DNA from: Rhynchopus euleeides
Lineage: Eukaryota; Euglenozoa; Diplonemea; Diplonemida; Diplonemidae
Assembly: GCA_963210315.1 (NCBI GenBank)
Contig: OY723248.1
Coordinates: 264,727-328,726 of the forward strand
Length of the DNA: 64,000 nt
Reading direction: 5' to 3'
Shown here: positions 1-11,000 of the stretch, one piece after another
How the letters are laid out: each line of letters begins with the position of its first letter
Position numbering within the stretch: position 1 is the first letter of the stretch
The notes under the pieces: generated by a model
What the model was told of the DNA's origin: nothing
The model's database searches: none
What the model saw: only the letters and a program-made list of their open reading frames with translations
Made by a program: the position numbers and the translations under genes

Positions 1-273
1 GGGGCGGTGGGCATCGGCGTCGGGCACGGCATTAGGATGGGCGTGTTCTTGAGGCACTGCTGGTACTGATTCCATGACGCTGAGGTCGGACACCCTTCGT
101 CAGTGAGGTAGCACGGCTGGCTCGGTGCGACAGTCGGAGGTGGCGTGGCGGCGTCAGAGTTGTCATTCTTCACAGCTGCGAGCAGTGGCGGTGGTGTGGA
201 AACCAGGCAGTGCACTGCAAACCCAAACAGCGCACGCGTGTTGGCGCGTGTGGAAGCAAATTAACCGGGAGAC

Positions 274-934
274 TCATGGCATACCGAACAGTGTGATGTT
301 GAAGATGTTGAGCAGAAGGAGCAGCACCATCAGCGCGTAGATCAGATACCGGAACTTCACTGCCATCCCTGCGTGGTGGTGTGGGTGTGCCGTGGCAACG
401 TGAGGGCTCCTTGGGAATACTCCGGGATACTCTATGGCCTGCACTGAGAGTGTTACATTTGGATGATTCCCACATGTGAATATGCCTTGCCTGAAGTGCA
501 GATGAGGTGGGTCACAAGACGGGAGCAATAGCGAGCAAGAGAGGCGAGTTGCAGTGGTGCCGAGTCCATTGCATCTCCGTATCATTTCCCTTTACAACAG
601 GAGTGTGATGTGCAACAGAAACGATTGCCGTTTGGCGTGGGTATGCAACTTGAATCACCAAGCTTGGCATTGGGGCAGCACCTCACATGCATGACAGGCA
701 GTCCATACCATCTGTGCGGTACCACCGGATGAGTGTGAACATCACCACCAGCATGTTCAGGGCAACGAGGCACGTCAGCAGCGACGTGAGGCCGTGGTCA
801 CTCACCAGGGCAAGGATGATGCCGATGAACGTCAGCAGCACGAGGATCCCCATGCCCAGGCGGTACGCCAGCTTGTACGTCGGGCTCTCGTGCCCTTCCA
901 ACAGCCCCTCCACGGAGTCACCGGCGAAACCCAT
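274..934 (-). CDS. small multi-pass membrane protein, two exons
   Basis: Exon 1 is 934..709 and exon 2 is 368..274. The donor GTATGG and the acceptor CAG are canonical and the phases match (the last G of exon 1 plus GG of exon 2 gives Gly), for a product of 106 residues. The ATG at 934 opens MGFAGDSVEG. The protein has a short polar N terminus, then hydrophobic stretches at about residues 27-45 (GMGILVLLTFIGIILALVS) and 50-66 (TSLLTCLVALNMLVVMF). A third one in exon 2 (YALMVLLLLLNIFNITLF) ends almost at the C terminus (GMP stop). I do not recognise the family. A 340-bp intron separates the second and third helices. The joint is supported by reading frame and splice consensus only. Confidence 0.6.
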
Positions 935-3360
935 TTTTCCTTGCCTCCCTGTGGGGTGAGAGTGTGTGTTGGCTCGCCACCACACGCCCAGCCCCCCGAG
1001 TGGGCAAGCGTAGCCCCACCACATCGGGGCGGGTGGGTGGGGGGTTTGGGTGTATCAAAGCAGGGGGGGGCTGCACACGAGGGCCGGCGGCAGGGGTTGC
1101 AGGGAATACGCACCTTCCACCCCCTCCTCGCATCTCGCTGGGTGTGGTTCTGGCGTGCCGTGCCCATTCACTGCACGTCCCTTTTGGGCCTTATTTTGGC
1201 GTGCGTGGGGAACATAGCCTCCCACCCCCACCCAACGGGCCAGTTTTGCTTTGATAGACTTGATGGGTACCTTCTTCTTCTCCTTCTCCTTCTCTTTCGG
1301 AAAACTCTCGCAGGCCAGTGCAAATAAACAATAACGCTGACTGATTGCGGGGGGCTGCAAGGTGTGTGTTGTGCTGCTACCGCATCCCAGCTCGCCAAGG
1401 GAGTCATGCCCCTTGTGGCGGCACCAAGCGACGGGCACAGTCACACCACCCGACCCCACCCCCGTGCAGCTATGCAGTGAACACACGGAAGGGTAACGAG
1501 CAGAGCCCAGTAGTGACAAAGGGAAGGCAAAACCTGTGATTTTCTGTCGAAGTTGCACCACCAGGAGGGGGGAGAGGGACCCGGCGCGCCCGTTTTTTAA
1601 ACTTACTCCTGCCTCCCCCATGCCCGCTGTGCACTGCGCCGTTTTATTCCCCCCCCCCCCCACCCCCTCCCCCCCCAGGTGGTTCACATTCGTTTCTGCA
1701 ACACCGAACAACTAACAATATAAAGCCTGATCTAATGGCATGACTTCCTTTGCGGAATCGACACAATAACACGTTCGGAGCGAGACTCTGTGTGTCGGCT
1801 GATCTGCCCATCTGACGCCCCTTGAGTGGCATGGCAAATAGGGCGGGTGGGTGTGGGGCGGGGATGGGGGAAGAAATGTGAGCCTCAGAACAAAAAAAAA
1901 TTAGCACAGTTTTGACACACGGCCACCTGATTCGGGCAACTCGCCCCCCCCCCCCCCCTCCCCTCCACACCCTCCGAGTGATCCCGGGGGCAAACCCCGC
2001 AAATCCAAACGCGCCGAACAACTCAGGTCATCAATCAGGTGGACAGGATCCCCCACACTTTACACAATCAATACGTTTGCAGGGTGTTGTACACCGCACC
2101 GAACACTGCTGCCTTTTCCCACGCACACGTTTAACCTTCGTTGGTGTTGGTGATCCCAAGCTAGGCTTGATCTGCCCCATATATGTTTTGAACCGTGGAG
2201 GCGCACTGAGTAGAACACAGACACACGTTAATCATTTCTGTTTAGTGTAGGCCGCACAGAGCGCGGGTGTGACACCTATTTTGGCAGTGCAGCCCTGAGG
2301 GCTCAGAGGCATGTGGAGAACACGGCTGACACACTTCAGGCATCTGCCACTTGCTTGCAGGAGTCGCAGCGAACCGAAACCTTCCCTGTGTCTGCCGTAT
2401 TTCCACTGACACACAAGCAGGCAGCTCCACAAAGCCTTGCTGCATAGGTTTTTGCCCTCTGTTACCCAAAAGCGCTGCCCCGTTAACTCATCCTTTGGCA
2501 CTTGACAGGAGTCCTGATGTTGTGGTAAAAAAATAAAAGCAAAGGTTCTACTTCCCTCCCCTTCCTCCGACGATCCCATAGAACGGTTTCCCCGAAGAGT
2601 CCGATGTATCTCATAAAGGCATGCGTGCTTCTCAACGTAGCTCTCCTACGGGCTTTCAGGGGCACCAGAAAAGTGAAAATCGTGGGAAGCGGCAACGGGG
2701 AGGCGGGCGGGACGGGCGGAGGGGGTGCCTCAGAAGGGCCACACAGAGCTGACCCCGTCAGACAGAGCAGCTTGAGCGGAGGGGCAACCGAGAAAGAAAC
2801 AGAACGAAAAAAAAGACAGCCGACGGAATATTTGGGGGGTGGGGGTGGGGAAAGGGCAAAGGCAAAAAGGGTGGCTGGTGATTGATCCCTGTGGATTCTC
2901 GTTGAGAGCCGCAAGCATAACATTTGGAGGGGAGGAGCACCCCGCGGGCTGCTGCGGTAATGGAGCGGTGCTGAACACCGAGCACGCCCTGATCTCGACT
3001 CGGCCTCTACAGGACACACACACACTGGTCTCCGGGTTACAATACTGCCTTGTGGAGTTGCCTTGCAGAATCGTCGATCGTGATAGGGGGGCCATCCTCA
3101 ACACCTGCGCGGTGCAGCGTGACCTGCCCCTCGTGATCTGATACTGCTGCTGCTAAATGGGGCCGGATCTTGTGTGCGTGACGTGTGTGGCCTTACCATA
3201 CCCCCATACCACCCCGCCCGCAAGAATAGTGCACAAATTGTCAAAGAAAAAACCACAGCGCGAAGGCGCGCGAGAGGTCATAAGGAGAGCAAGGGATGGA
3301 GGGTGAAGAGAGACAGAGAGAGAGAGATGACGGGAGGGTGTGGGGTGGTCGGCCCCCCTC
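935..3360. other. intergenic, no gene supported
   Basis: Many open frames exist on both strands, but they are proline/arginine/glycine rich and mutually antisense, as expected from GC-rich DNA with few stop codons. The stretch holds poly-C runs (about 1651-1675 and 1947-1960), a CTT-rich tract near 1271-1300 and a GA-rich tract at 3292-3330. I see no RNA gene or element with defined ends. Confidence 0.5.
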
Positions 3361-3412
3361 CATTGTTGTTAGCCCCCATTTAAAACTTTACGTTTTAAAC
3401 GTTTTAAATGTT

Positions 3413-5010
3413 TTAACCCTTTAAGTCCCAAGGCGCAATATATTGCGCCTACACTTTCGGTTCACATTTTGTTATCACGCATTTTTGTCTTTTTGGCAAA
3501 CCCTGGGCACCATGAAAAGGGTTTGGACAGTTCTATTCAAGACAACAAAAATCGACGAGATATCTGTCTGTCGGTTGCCCGCCGTCACCCCTGAGAATCT
3601 GGACCCAGGTCGGGTTTTCAGGTGAAAACAGCATTCTGGGCCCTTGGTTTTCTGTGCACACCCCAACAAGGTCTGGCATACTTTGCCGGGGGTCTTTGTG
3701 CCCGACCCTGGCTATCTGGTAAAGGGGACTCGAGAACCTTTCCAAGGAATCAAGACCCGCCCAGATATACCCCGATGTGATGCACGTGTCAACTGAAGGC
3801 AAGGGAGTGCCTGATTGTCAATTCCTCGCCTGTCAAATGTACCTGGGACCCCCCGTGTTTAAGTCCCCCCCCTTGGAGACGATTTTCGGCCGGGGGGACT
3901 TAAACACGGGGGGGGCGGACCTAAACGCAGGGGGGGCTTAAACACGGGGGTGGCACGGTGGAGACCAAGAAGACCTCTTCCGCTTCCGTCGTAGGGGGGG
4001 GTGATTCTGGTCCGGATGGACTTTTGGCACCCCCCTTTTCGACTCTGACAGCACCTGGAGGGCACCAGGTGGCCTCGCGGCCACTTGATGACCCTCCAGA
4101 CCGGCCACCCCGTGTTTAGGTCCACCTGTGTTTAAGCTCCCCCCCTGCCAGACCCCCAGGGGGGGACTTAAACACGGGGGTAAGGGAGGGGGGGCTTATA
4201 CACGGGGGTCCCAGGTCTGGGTGATATCTTATCCTGGCTTTGGGCCGTGCCAGATTGAGCCAAGCTAAACCAGAAGAGTGTCTGATCTACTTGGGGAGAA
4301 CATATTCGAGGCGCTTCTCTCTTCCGTGCGCAGTTGCAGCACCGAGTAGTCTGCAATAATACGAGACGAGGGGTGCTGTCCTCTCTGCGGCGACATCTGG
4401 TCGAGAACTCAGAGGAGAGGGTAGACGGACACTGGCTATCGGTGGCGACATCCCGGGGTAGTAGAGCGAGCGCATGGCGACATCTCTGCGAACACTCTCT
4501 CTGGCTCAGCACTGCTGCGAAGCACAACAGTTGCCCTTGCAGCCGTCTGAGACAGACTTCCTGCGAGTGATTGAGGAAATAACCCCTTTTCGGGTGTTTT
4601 CCCACCGTTTCAAAGGGAAAATAGGCACTGAATATAGGCAAAAACCGCCTTGCCCATTCAGAGGCTTCATTCTCAGTCTTTTTGGCCGAACTTTTTTTTT
4701 CGTCGATGCAATTTGACTCGTTCTTTCCAATAACGCCATCTTCGGATGACTTTTTGGGGATCCCCGGCACCCAAAAAATTTTGCTTTCGAAAATCTGCCA
4801 TTTTTTCACCCTCAAATTCACTGTTTGTTGGCCGTGCGAAAAAAGAGACATTTTTTTCGGGGCCAAAAAATGGCCATCGTGTAATCTTTCAGTCAAACGC
4901 GTTCATTTACGGCCAGGGTCGGGCAGAAAAACGAAAATTGAAGCAAGTTGGTGTCCAAGGAGAAAAATCAGCCAAAATGGCCCAAAATAGCCTTGGGACT
5001 TAAAGGGTTA
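3413..5010. mobile_element. TTAA-type (piggyBac-like) non-autonomous transposon
   Basis: A perfect inverted repeat bounds it: CCCTTTAAGTCCCAAGG at 3417-3433 and its complement at 4991-5007. TTAA precedes the left end (3413-3416). On the right, TTA is followed by another element and the missing A reappears after that element at 6773, so the original duplication was TTAA. TTAA duplication with ends starting CCC is typical of piggyBac; Kolobok also uses TTAA. Just inside the left TIR is a perfect 18-bp palindrome (3432-3449, GGCGCAATATATTGCGCC). Open frames inside (for example the minus frame 4168-4896) resemble no transposase, so I call it non-autonomous. It sits in the left subterminal arm of the larger hAT-like block. 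Confidence 0.75.
3841..4216. mobile_element. MITE-like fold-back insert inside the TTAA element
   Basis: The ends are inverted: ACCTGGGACCCCCCGTG at 3841-3857 and CACGGGGGTCCCAGGT at 4201-4216 (one G fewer). The interior carries several copies of a GTGTTTAAGTCCCC-type motif in both orientations (about 3853, 3895, 3940, 4113, 4127, 4165 and 4194), so it can form several hairpins. The first hairpin pairs 3850-3871 with about 3893-3914. I see no clear target duplication, so the exact limits and the family are uncertain. Confidence 0.45.
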
Positions 5011-6771
5011 CAGGGGGGGGTCAAATAAACGTACTTAGTACTACTATTCGGCGAACGCGCGGGCCTAAATCGACCTCGCCAGAAAATTAATAAATAGTTT
5101 GCGAGCGAATAGACGTACTAAGTACGTCTATTCAACTTTTCCTAAAAACGCTGTTTGCAGGGGCTCTGCGGGGCTGTTTGGTCCACCAGGGGCGCGCTGG
5201 TCACTGCTGTCGTCCGTCTCTCACTTCTTCTGCCTTCCGGTCGAGTATCCGCTCTGTTCTCGTCCTACCACTCGCCCCTCATTTGGTTTCGTACCGTTTT
5301 GATTTGTATTGCCCCCCCCCCCCCCTGGTTGACATTCTTGTTGAGTTAGTGAAAGCATACACAGTTCATCAGAGCTGTCAGCTTCACTGTCGGTGGTTGG
5401 TTGGTGCGTTGATGCTTAAAAAAAAGATGTGAAAAAGACAAGCCACAACCAGCACGCCCCAACTTACTTCTTCTTCAAGTTCTTGGGCTTGCTGGGGCAA
5501 GTCTGCATGTTGTGCCCAGGCTTCCTACACCCTTTGCAGAGCCTGCGGTGTTTGTTGGGAGTCTGGGTGGTCGGGGACGCTGCGCGCTTCTTTTCGGAGG
5601 ACTGGGAGGACTGGGAAGGCTGTGTCTGTGTGAGAGAGTTCACACGAACCGGCTTCGCCCATGCCAAGATGCTTGACTGTTGGGTTGGCTGAGACACAAC
5701 TTTCTTTTGGGTGGACTGCTTCTCTGTGCTCTCTTTTGCCTTCCCGTCCAACCCAGGTTCAAGGTCCGCACCACCAGCCTCAGGGGATGTTTCTGTGCTT
5801 GGTGCGAAGGTGAGGTCCGGACAAAGGGAGCTCTTCACGAACCCGTCCTCCTCACCCGACACCTTCAGCACGTACCCCATATCCCGCAAGCGCTCGGCTA
5901 CCAGCGTGCCCTGGCCCGGGCCAGTTGGTTGAAGGAAGGCCGGGGAGCGCATGGCGGTGGCCCATCCTCGAATATCTTGAACAGGAGGCATTCCATCAGC
6001 AGGAGGCACATGAAAGCATCGGACGTCATCATTATGTCGGACACCAGCCGAAGCTATTGGCTCTGTTGGTGGATGGTGAAATCTGGGCAGTTGGATTGCG
6101 GGTTTGCGGGCGTGTGTTGATCAGTGCTGCACAACAGGAGAGAATGTCAAACAACGTCAGGGAAGGGGGCTGCGGGGGGTGGGGGGTGGGCTCAGCTGGT
6201 CCTCGAAGGCTACATCTATGGTGAGGTGTGTCTGGGGCCATCCGTCCACATCTTCTCGTTGGTGGTAGGGACTGCGGACGCCGTAGATGAGGAGTCGTTT
6301 AATGCGCGCCGCTCTTCAGCAGTGATTTTGACGCCTCTGGACCCCAGGAGTTTGCGGGTTTCCGGGTTTGCGGTCTTCAGCAGTGGTTCTGATGCCTCTG
6401 GACCGCAGGAGTTTGCGGGTTCGCTGGTTTCCCGTCCGTATGTGTCTGAGGGGGGATGCCCCGATTCCCTTCGTCACGACATATCTTTGAGCGTAGGTCA
6501 CTTCCCCCCTCTACGGACCCCGTGCACCCTGGTTCCCCTAAGTGGCACCAATAGACCCCGTTGTCCCCATTCCTTGCCCCAAAGTTTGCAGATTTGTGTG
6601 TCTCCAAAAAGAAAATCTCAAAAAAAACGAAAAATTTCCCCAAAAAAAAAGGGTGAAAAGTAAGTACTACTATTCAACGGCCCAACGTGCCCCAGAGCCC
6701 CAAAAAAATAAGTACTACTATTCGGCTAAGTACTACTATTCAACTAAGTACGTTTATTTGACCCCCCCCTG
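5011..6771 (-). mobile_element. TA-flanked TIR transposon (Tc1/mariner- or ISL2EU-like)
   Basis: A 28-bp perfect TIR begins CAGGGGGGGGTCAAATAAAC at 5011 and is mirrored at 6744-6771. TA flanks both sides (5009-5010 and 6772-6773). Subterminal copies of AAGTACTACTATTC occur in both orientations (5031-5050, 5112-5133, 6663-6676, 6709-6745). A TA duplication with TIRs starting CAG fits Tc1/mariner or the ISL2EU branch of PIF/Harbinger; I cannot decide between them. It carries one recognisable protein end (5464-5991) with a CCHC knuckle. It inserted exactly into the right-hand TTAA duplication of the neighbouring TTAA-type element. Confidence 0.75.
5464..5991 (-). CDS. C-terminal part of a transposon protein with CCHC zinc knuckle
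   Basis: The frame gives about 176 residues from the ATG at 5991 (MPPVQDIRGW...). The same frame stays open upstream to about 6115 without a good start, so this is probably the C-terminal exon or remnant of a longer protein. A Ser/Gln/Thr-rich linker leads to a C-terminal knuckle CKGCRKPGHNMQTC (C-x2-C-x4-H-x4-C), followed by a lysine-rich tail ending KNLKKK. Knuckles of this form end the transposases of several DNA-transposon groups (MULE/FAR1 and others) and also occur in RNA-binding proteins. No DDE/D core is visible, so the element is likely non-autonomous or incomplete. Confidence 0.45.
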   Translation of the reverse strand: MPPVQDIRGWATAMRSPAFLQPTGPGQGTLVAERLRDMGYVLKVSGEEDGFVKSSLCPDLTFAPSTETSPEAGGADLEPGLDGKAKESTEKQSTQKKVVSQPTQQSSILAWAKPVRVNSLTQTQPSQSSQSSEKKRAASPTTQTPNKHRRLCKGCRKPGHNMQTCPSKPKNLKKK

Positions 6772-6774
6772 TAA

Positions 6775-8033
6775 ATGTTTTAAATTAATTTAAAACGGAG
6801 TTTAAAACGGGGGTTAAAACAGGGCGTTTCTGTGGTGTTTTCACACCAAAAAAAAATTTTCGGCCAAATTTTTTTTTCCATGCCCCCTGAGCAGGCTGTA
6901 TCCTGACACCAAAATCTGGTTTTTCCGGTGGCGAAAAAATTTTCTCGACCCTCGATTTTGCCAGAATTTTTTTTTACCCCTCAATTTTTTTCGGCGTCCT
7001 TCGGGCGCCGAAACCTCAACCCGCTCGGTCAGTCATGCCCTGCCCCGCCCTTCTGGAACCTCCGCCCTAACGCGTACTTGCCGTTGCCAAACTGCCCGAA
7101 CGAGGTCTTCCTCTGCATTATTTTGTCCGTCTGGATGACCTGAATGTCATCAAATGAAGCCCGCAGCGGAAACTGAGAGGCCGGACTCCAAATATCCTCG
7201 CATACTTGAGGACATCATCGAGCAAGTCTTGCGGGGAAGTGTAAACCATAAACAACCAAAGTGTACGTGACTGTTAGCAACTTCTTGACGGAACTGGCAA
7301 AGCATAGTCTTCAACGTCGTCCACTGCGCAACCAGAGCGTCCTCCTGTGCCTGCCTTTGACACAGTCGTGAACTCCAAAAGAGGACACAAATTTCGCTGT
7401 CGATGTATCGACCAGCTTGGCCTGCTGTGCGTTCGGGGCTTTGAGAAATAGTTGAAAAGAAATCTGACCTCCAGGGAAACTCGGACTTTTTTCGCGTATC
7501 CGTCAGGTGGACCACCGGGTGGGGAGAGATCCGGTGTGAGGCACTTGGGTCCGTCCAGGTGGGCAGGGGGAACCTGGGGGCGGGGGGCCTCAAAACCCGT
7601 CTACCAGTGCCGCTTCTAATCTCGTCGGTCTTGTCCCAACCACCACCAGCCAGCCCAGAACGCCCTGACGCTGCGACCTCGTCGATTTTTCCGTTTCGCC
7701 CATCCGCCCAACTCCGCCAACCCAACCAGCCCTACCCTTTCTCCCAGTCAGGGCGGTACTCACACGAGCGGCAAAGCGCTGGGGGAGGGGGGGGGGGGGA
7801 CATCAATAGGGGAGGGGAGGGGAGGGGGGAGGAAGGGAGGGGAGGAAGGGGGGGGGGGGGGGTTATGTTGTTTCTAACCCAGACCTGCTGTGCAGAGCCC
7901 GGGGGAGGGGGTGGCCAGCCCCTGTCTAACCATTCACAACGGCCACCTGCACACATCTATGAAAGGGGGGGGGGGGAAGGTCCCGGGGGGGGGGGGGGGG
8001 GGGGGGGTGGTGGGGGTGGGGACGCTGCTCCGC
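6775..8033. other. AT-rich arm plus G-rich stretch, no gene supported
   Basis: 6775-7000 continues the hAT-like subterminal arm (AATTTAAAACGG-type repeats) and then T/A runs, including a GGTGGCGAAAAAATTTTCTCG segment that resembles the fold-back at 15959. 7150-7725 holds a minus frame that I do not recognise. 7780-8010 is dominated by G runs, including about 23 consecutive G at 7985-8007. The latter lies just 3' of the LINE stop and may be its 3' untranslated region; I cannot find a LINE tail or target duplication. Confidence 0.4.
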
Positions 8034-11000
8034 CTACTCGCCCCGCTCCACCTCCGTCTGCAGCTTGCGCATGTAGACGCGCAGGCTGACCCCCGGCTCC
8101 CTCGTCTGGTTCCCGGGCTCGGCCTGCGCGCCCCCTTGCAGGATGCGCGCCTGCAGCCACTCCGCCGCTACGTCACCTGCCACCCTGGGCGAGAGGGGGC
8201 AAAGGCCATAGCTGGGGTGGAAGCAGTGCCTCCACGCCTCGACGGTGCGGGGGATGGCTCCTCCCATCGAGACGCAGGGGGCCATGCCGCGGGCCCGCGC
8301 TACCACCCCCTCGGCCCAGACACGGGACGCCGCAAGCTCCTGCAGAGCGGGGATGTTCGCCGCGGGCGTCTCGTCGTCCCCGTAGGCGTCGATGGCCTGG
8401 AGGTCGTCCTCGGGCTCCCACACGTTCGCCGGGTCGTCGTCGAACTCCATGGGGCCCGCCGCGTCACCCTGACGCAGCTCCTCCAGGCGTCTCGAGGACG
8501 CGGCCGTCCGGCTGCGGCGCTGCCCGTCCCGGCGGGCCTGCGCGGCGTTGCGCATCATCGTCGCAGCAACCCCCTGGATCCCGCCAGCCCCACCGGGGGC
8601 TGTTCCGCCAGAGGTGCCAGAGGGGGCTGTGTTGAAGGTGTGGGAGCCTCCGCCCTGGCGGCGCCGCGCGGCCTGAGCGGGGCCAGACGGCTGGGCGCCT
8701 GCCGCCGTGACCGGAGCCGCAGAGGGCACACCAGAGGGGGCTGTGTTTGAGGTTTGGGAGCCTCCGCCCTGGTGGTTCTCTGTGGCCCCCGACCCCGACG
8801 GCGGGCACTCTGCATGTTGGGCCTGCCCCTGCATGGGGGCTGGGGCAGCCCGGGAGGCACTCTCCGCCGGGGGCACGCTGTGGCCGTGGGTCGCGGAGGG
8901 CGCACCAGAGGGGGCTGTGTTTGAGGTTTGGGAGCCTCCGCCCTGGTGCATCTCCACGTCCTGGCCGGGAGCGACCGGCTCCTCCGCCACTTCCTCCTTC
9001 ACCCGCGTTGGATGGTGCGCAGCCCCCGACGAGTCGTGCGGGGCACTCGGCTGCCTGGGCCCCATCGGCGTGTCGTGCATGCGGCTCGGGATGGGCTTCC
9101 GCCGGCGGGGGCGCGCCCGGGCGGACTCCAGGACCTCCCGCAGATCCGGGGTGACCGCGGGTTGCTCCGCAGGGTCTGGAGCGTCGACATCCACCGCCAC
9201 CCGGTCAATGTAGCCTGGGCACCGCTCACCCCGCACTGCGCATGACGCGCACACTTTGCGCCAGCATCTGCCACACGCGTGATGCCTCGCGGAGCGGTCG
9301 AACGGGCGGCGGCACTTCTCGCACTCCTCCACCTGGCCCGCCGAGCCCCCCTGACGCACCATCTGCATGGGACTATCACCATCGCACCCCGTGACATCCG
9401 CTGCCATCGGCTTCGGGGGAAGACCCGCCAGGTGCTGACGCATGGGCTCCGGCATAACTAGGGGCACGTAGTGCCCATGTTGCCCCCCCGTCCTCCGCAG
9501 ACAGTGGGCGTCCACCACTGCACCCGCACCTACTGGGGACAGAAGCATCGGCTGGTGGTTGTCGATGAGCACGAGGACGACGCATCTGGTCACGCGCGCA
9601 GCCGCCGCCAGGGCGATGAAGTCCGCCCAGGTGCGCACGTCGTCGCTCCCTGCGCGCATCATCTGCTCGGCCCACTGGTTCGGACCCTCCTCCACCCGCA
9701 TCCGGAGGTCCGGGTCGCGCATCGCCCTGCGGACTGCCTCTTGGCGCAGCCACCCGCTGGATTGCTTCACCGATCGGGCACCCAGCGTGGCCAACGCATC
9801 AAAAGCACAGTCCCCCACCCGGAACGACCACCCGTCCGGCTCGACCAGGCCCAGCCGCGCCTGCTGCTGCAGGGACGACAAGCTCAGCCTCCCGTCCGTC
9901 TGGCCGCGCCACTCCAGCAATTGGGCCAGGGGGTCAGCCGCCACCCCACCCGCCGGCTGCGGGAGGTCCCCCTCCGCGGGGGGAGGCGGCGGGCGTGGGC
10001 GGCGGGGAGGGGCAGGTTCGGGTTCAGGGGTCGGCTCCTCGGGGCCCGCCGCGTCATCCGGGTCACACATGAAATCCTCCGCGTCCATGTGCCCGTCGAA
10101 GTGTGGCGCGGGGGCCAGGTCCGTGTCAGGCGCGAAGAAGTAGTCCGGCTCCACGCCCACCAGCGGATCCGGCAAGACCCGCTCCCGAGTCTGACCAGAG
10201 CGCAGGTCCGTGCACAGCGCCCCCCTGCGGAGCGACGACCGCCCCACCGCCCGCATCAACGGCACCACTATCCGCGCCGCCCAGGAACGAGTGAGCTCGG
10301 CCCTGTCCCCCAGCTTGTGGTCCACCGCGAAGCTGACCAAGTGCCTGAAGAGCCGCACGGCCTCCGGACCCATCCCGCCCGACTGCTCCAGGGCGAACGC
10401 GGAGAAGGCGATCTCAACCTCCTGACACCGCGCCCCGTGCTTGCGATGCTTGGATGCTTCAGCCCGCGACGCGGTGTACCCCCGCGCTCTCGCCGCACCC
10501 TGCCTCGCAGACTCCGCGCACGTCGACCACACGGTCACGTCGATCGCCCGGCCCCGCGACTCACCTATGCCGCACGGGAGGAACACGTCAGCCGGCTTGC
10601 CCCCGCCCAAGAGGAGGTGGTTGGGCTCCAGCTGGGGGCCGAGTCCCGCGTCCCGCGCCAGCCCCAGCACCCCGAGCTTCACCGCGTCGTGGCGCTTGAT
10701 GCGGTCCGCCGATGCCTGGCAGCTGAACACATGGGCGCCCAAGACGTCCATGGCGTCCCCGCACTCGTGGCACCGCGACCCAGGGGCGAAGACGACGAGG
10801 CCCAGGCGCAGGCGAGCCGCCACTTGGTACTCCTCCCTCCCCATCGCAAACTGTTGTTCTGGCGTCACCGTCACCCACGCCCCTGCGCCTGGGAGGGACG
10901 CGGACAACTGACGCCCTTTACTCAGCACGTCAGCCTCCGCCAGTAGGGTCTCGTGCTGCCGGCTGATGATCGCCAGGGATAGGTCGCGCTGGCGGAGGGG

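Noticed and set aside
1055-1711. Minus-strand 218-codon frame
   Set aside because: Runs through poly-C and CTT tracts, giving poly-Gly and poly-Lys; no domain or consistent start.
4168-4896. Minus 242-codon frame as the transposase of the TTAA-type element
   Set aside because: No piggyBac DDD-type motifs or C-terminal cysteine domain visible; Ser/Cys/Arg-rich shadow-like composition.
9471-10946. Plus-strand 491-codon frame inside the LINE, and similar frames at 7890-8750 and 13715-14970
   Set aside because: Antisense to the clear RT/OTU coding frame and dominated by Arg/Pro/Ser.
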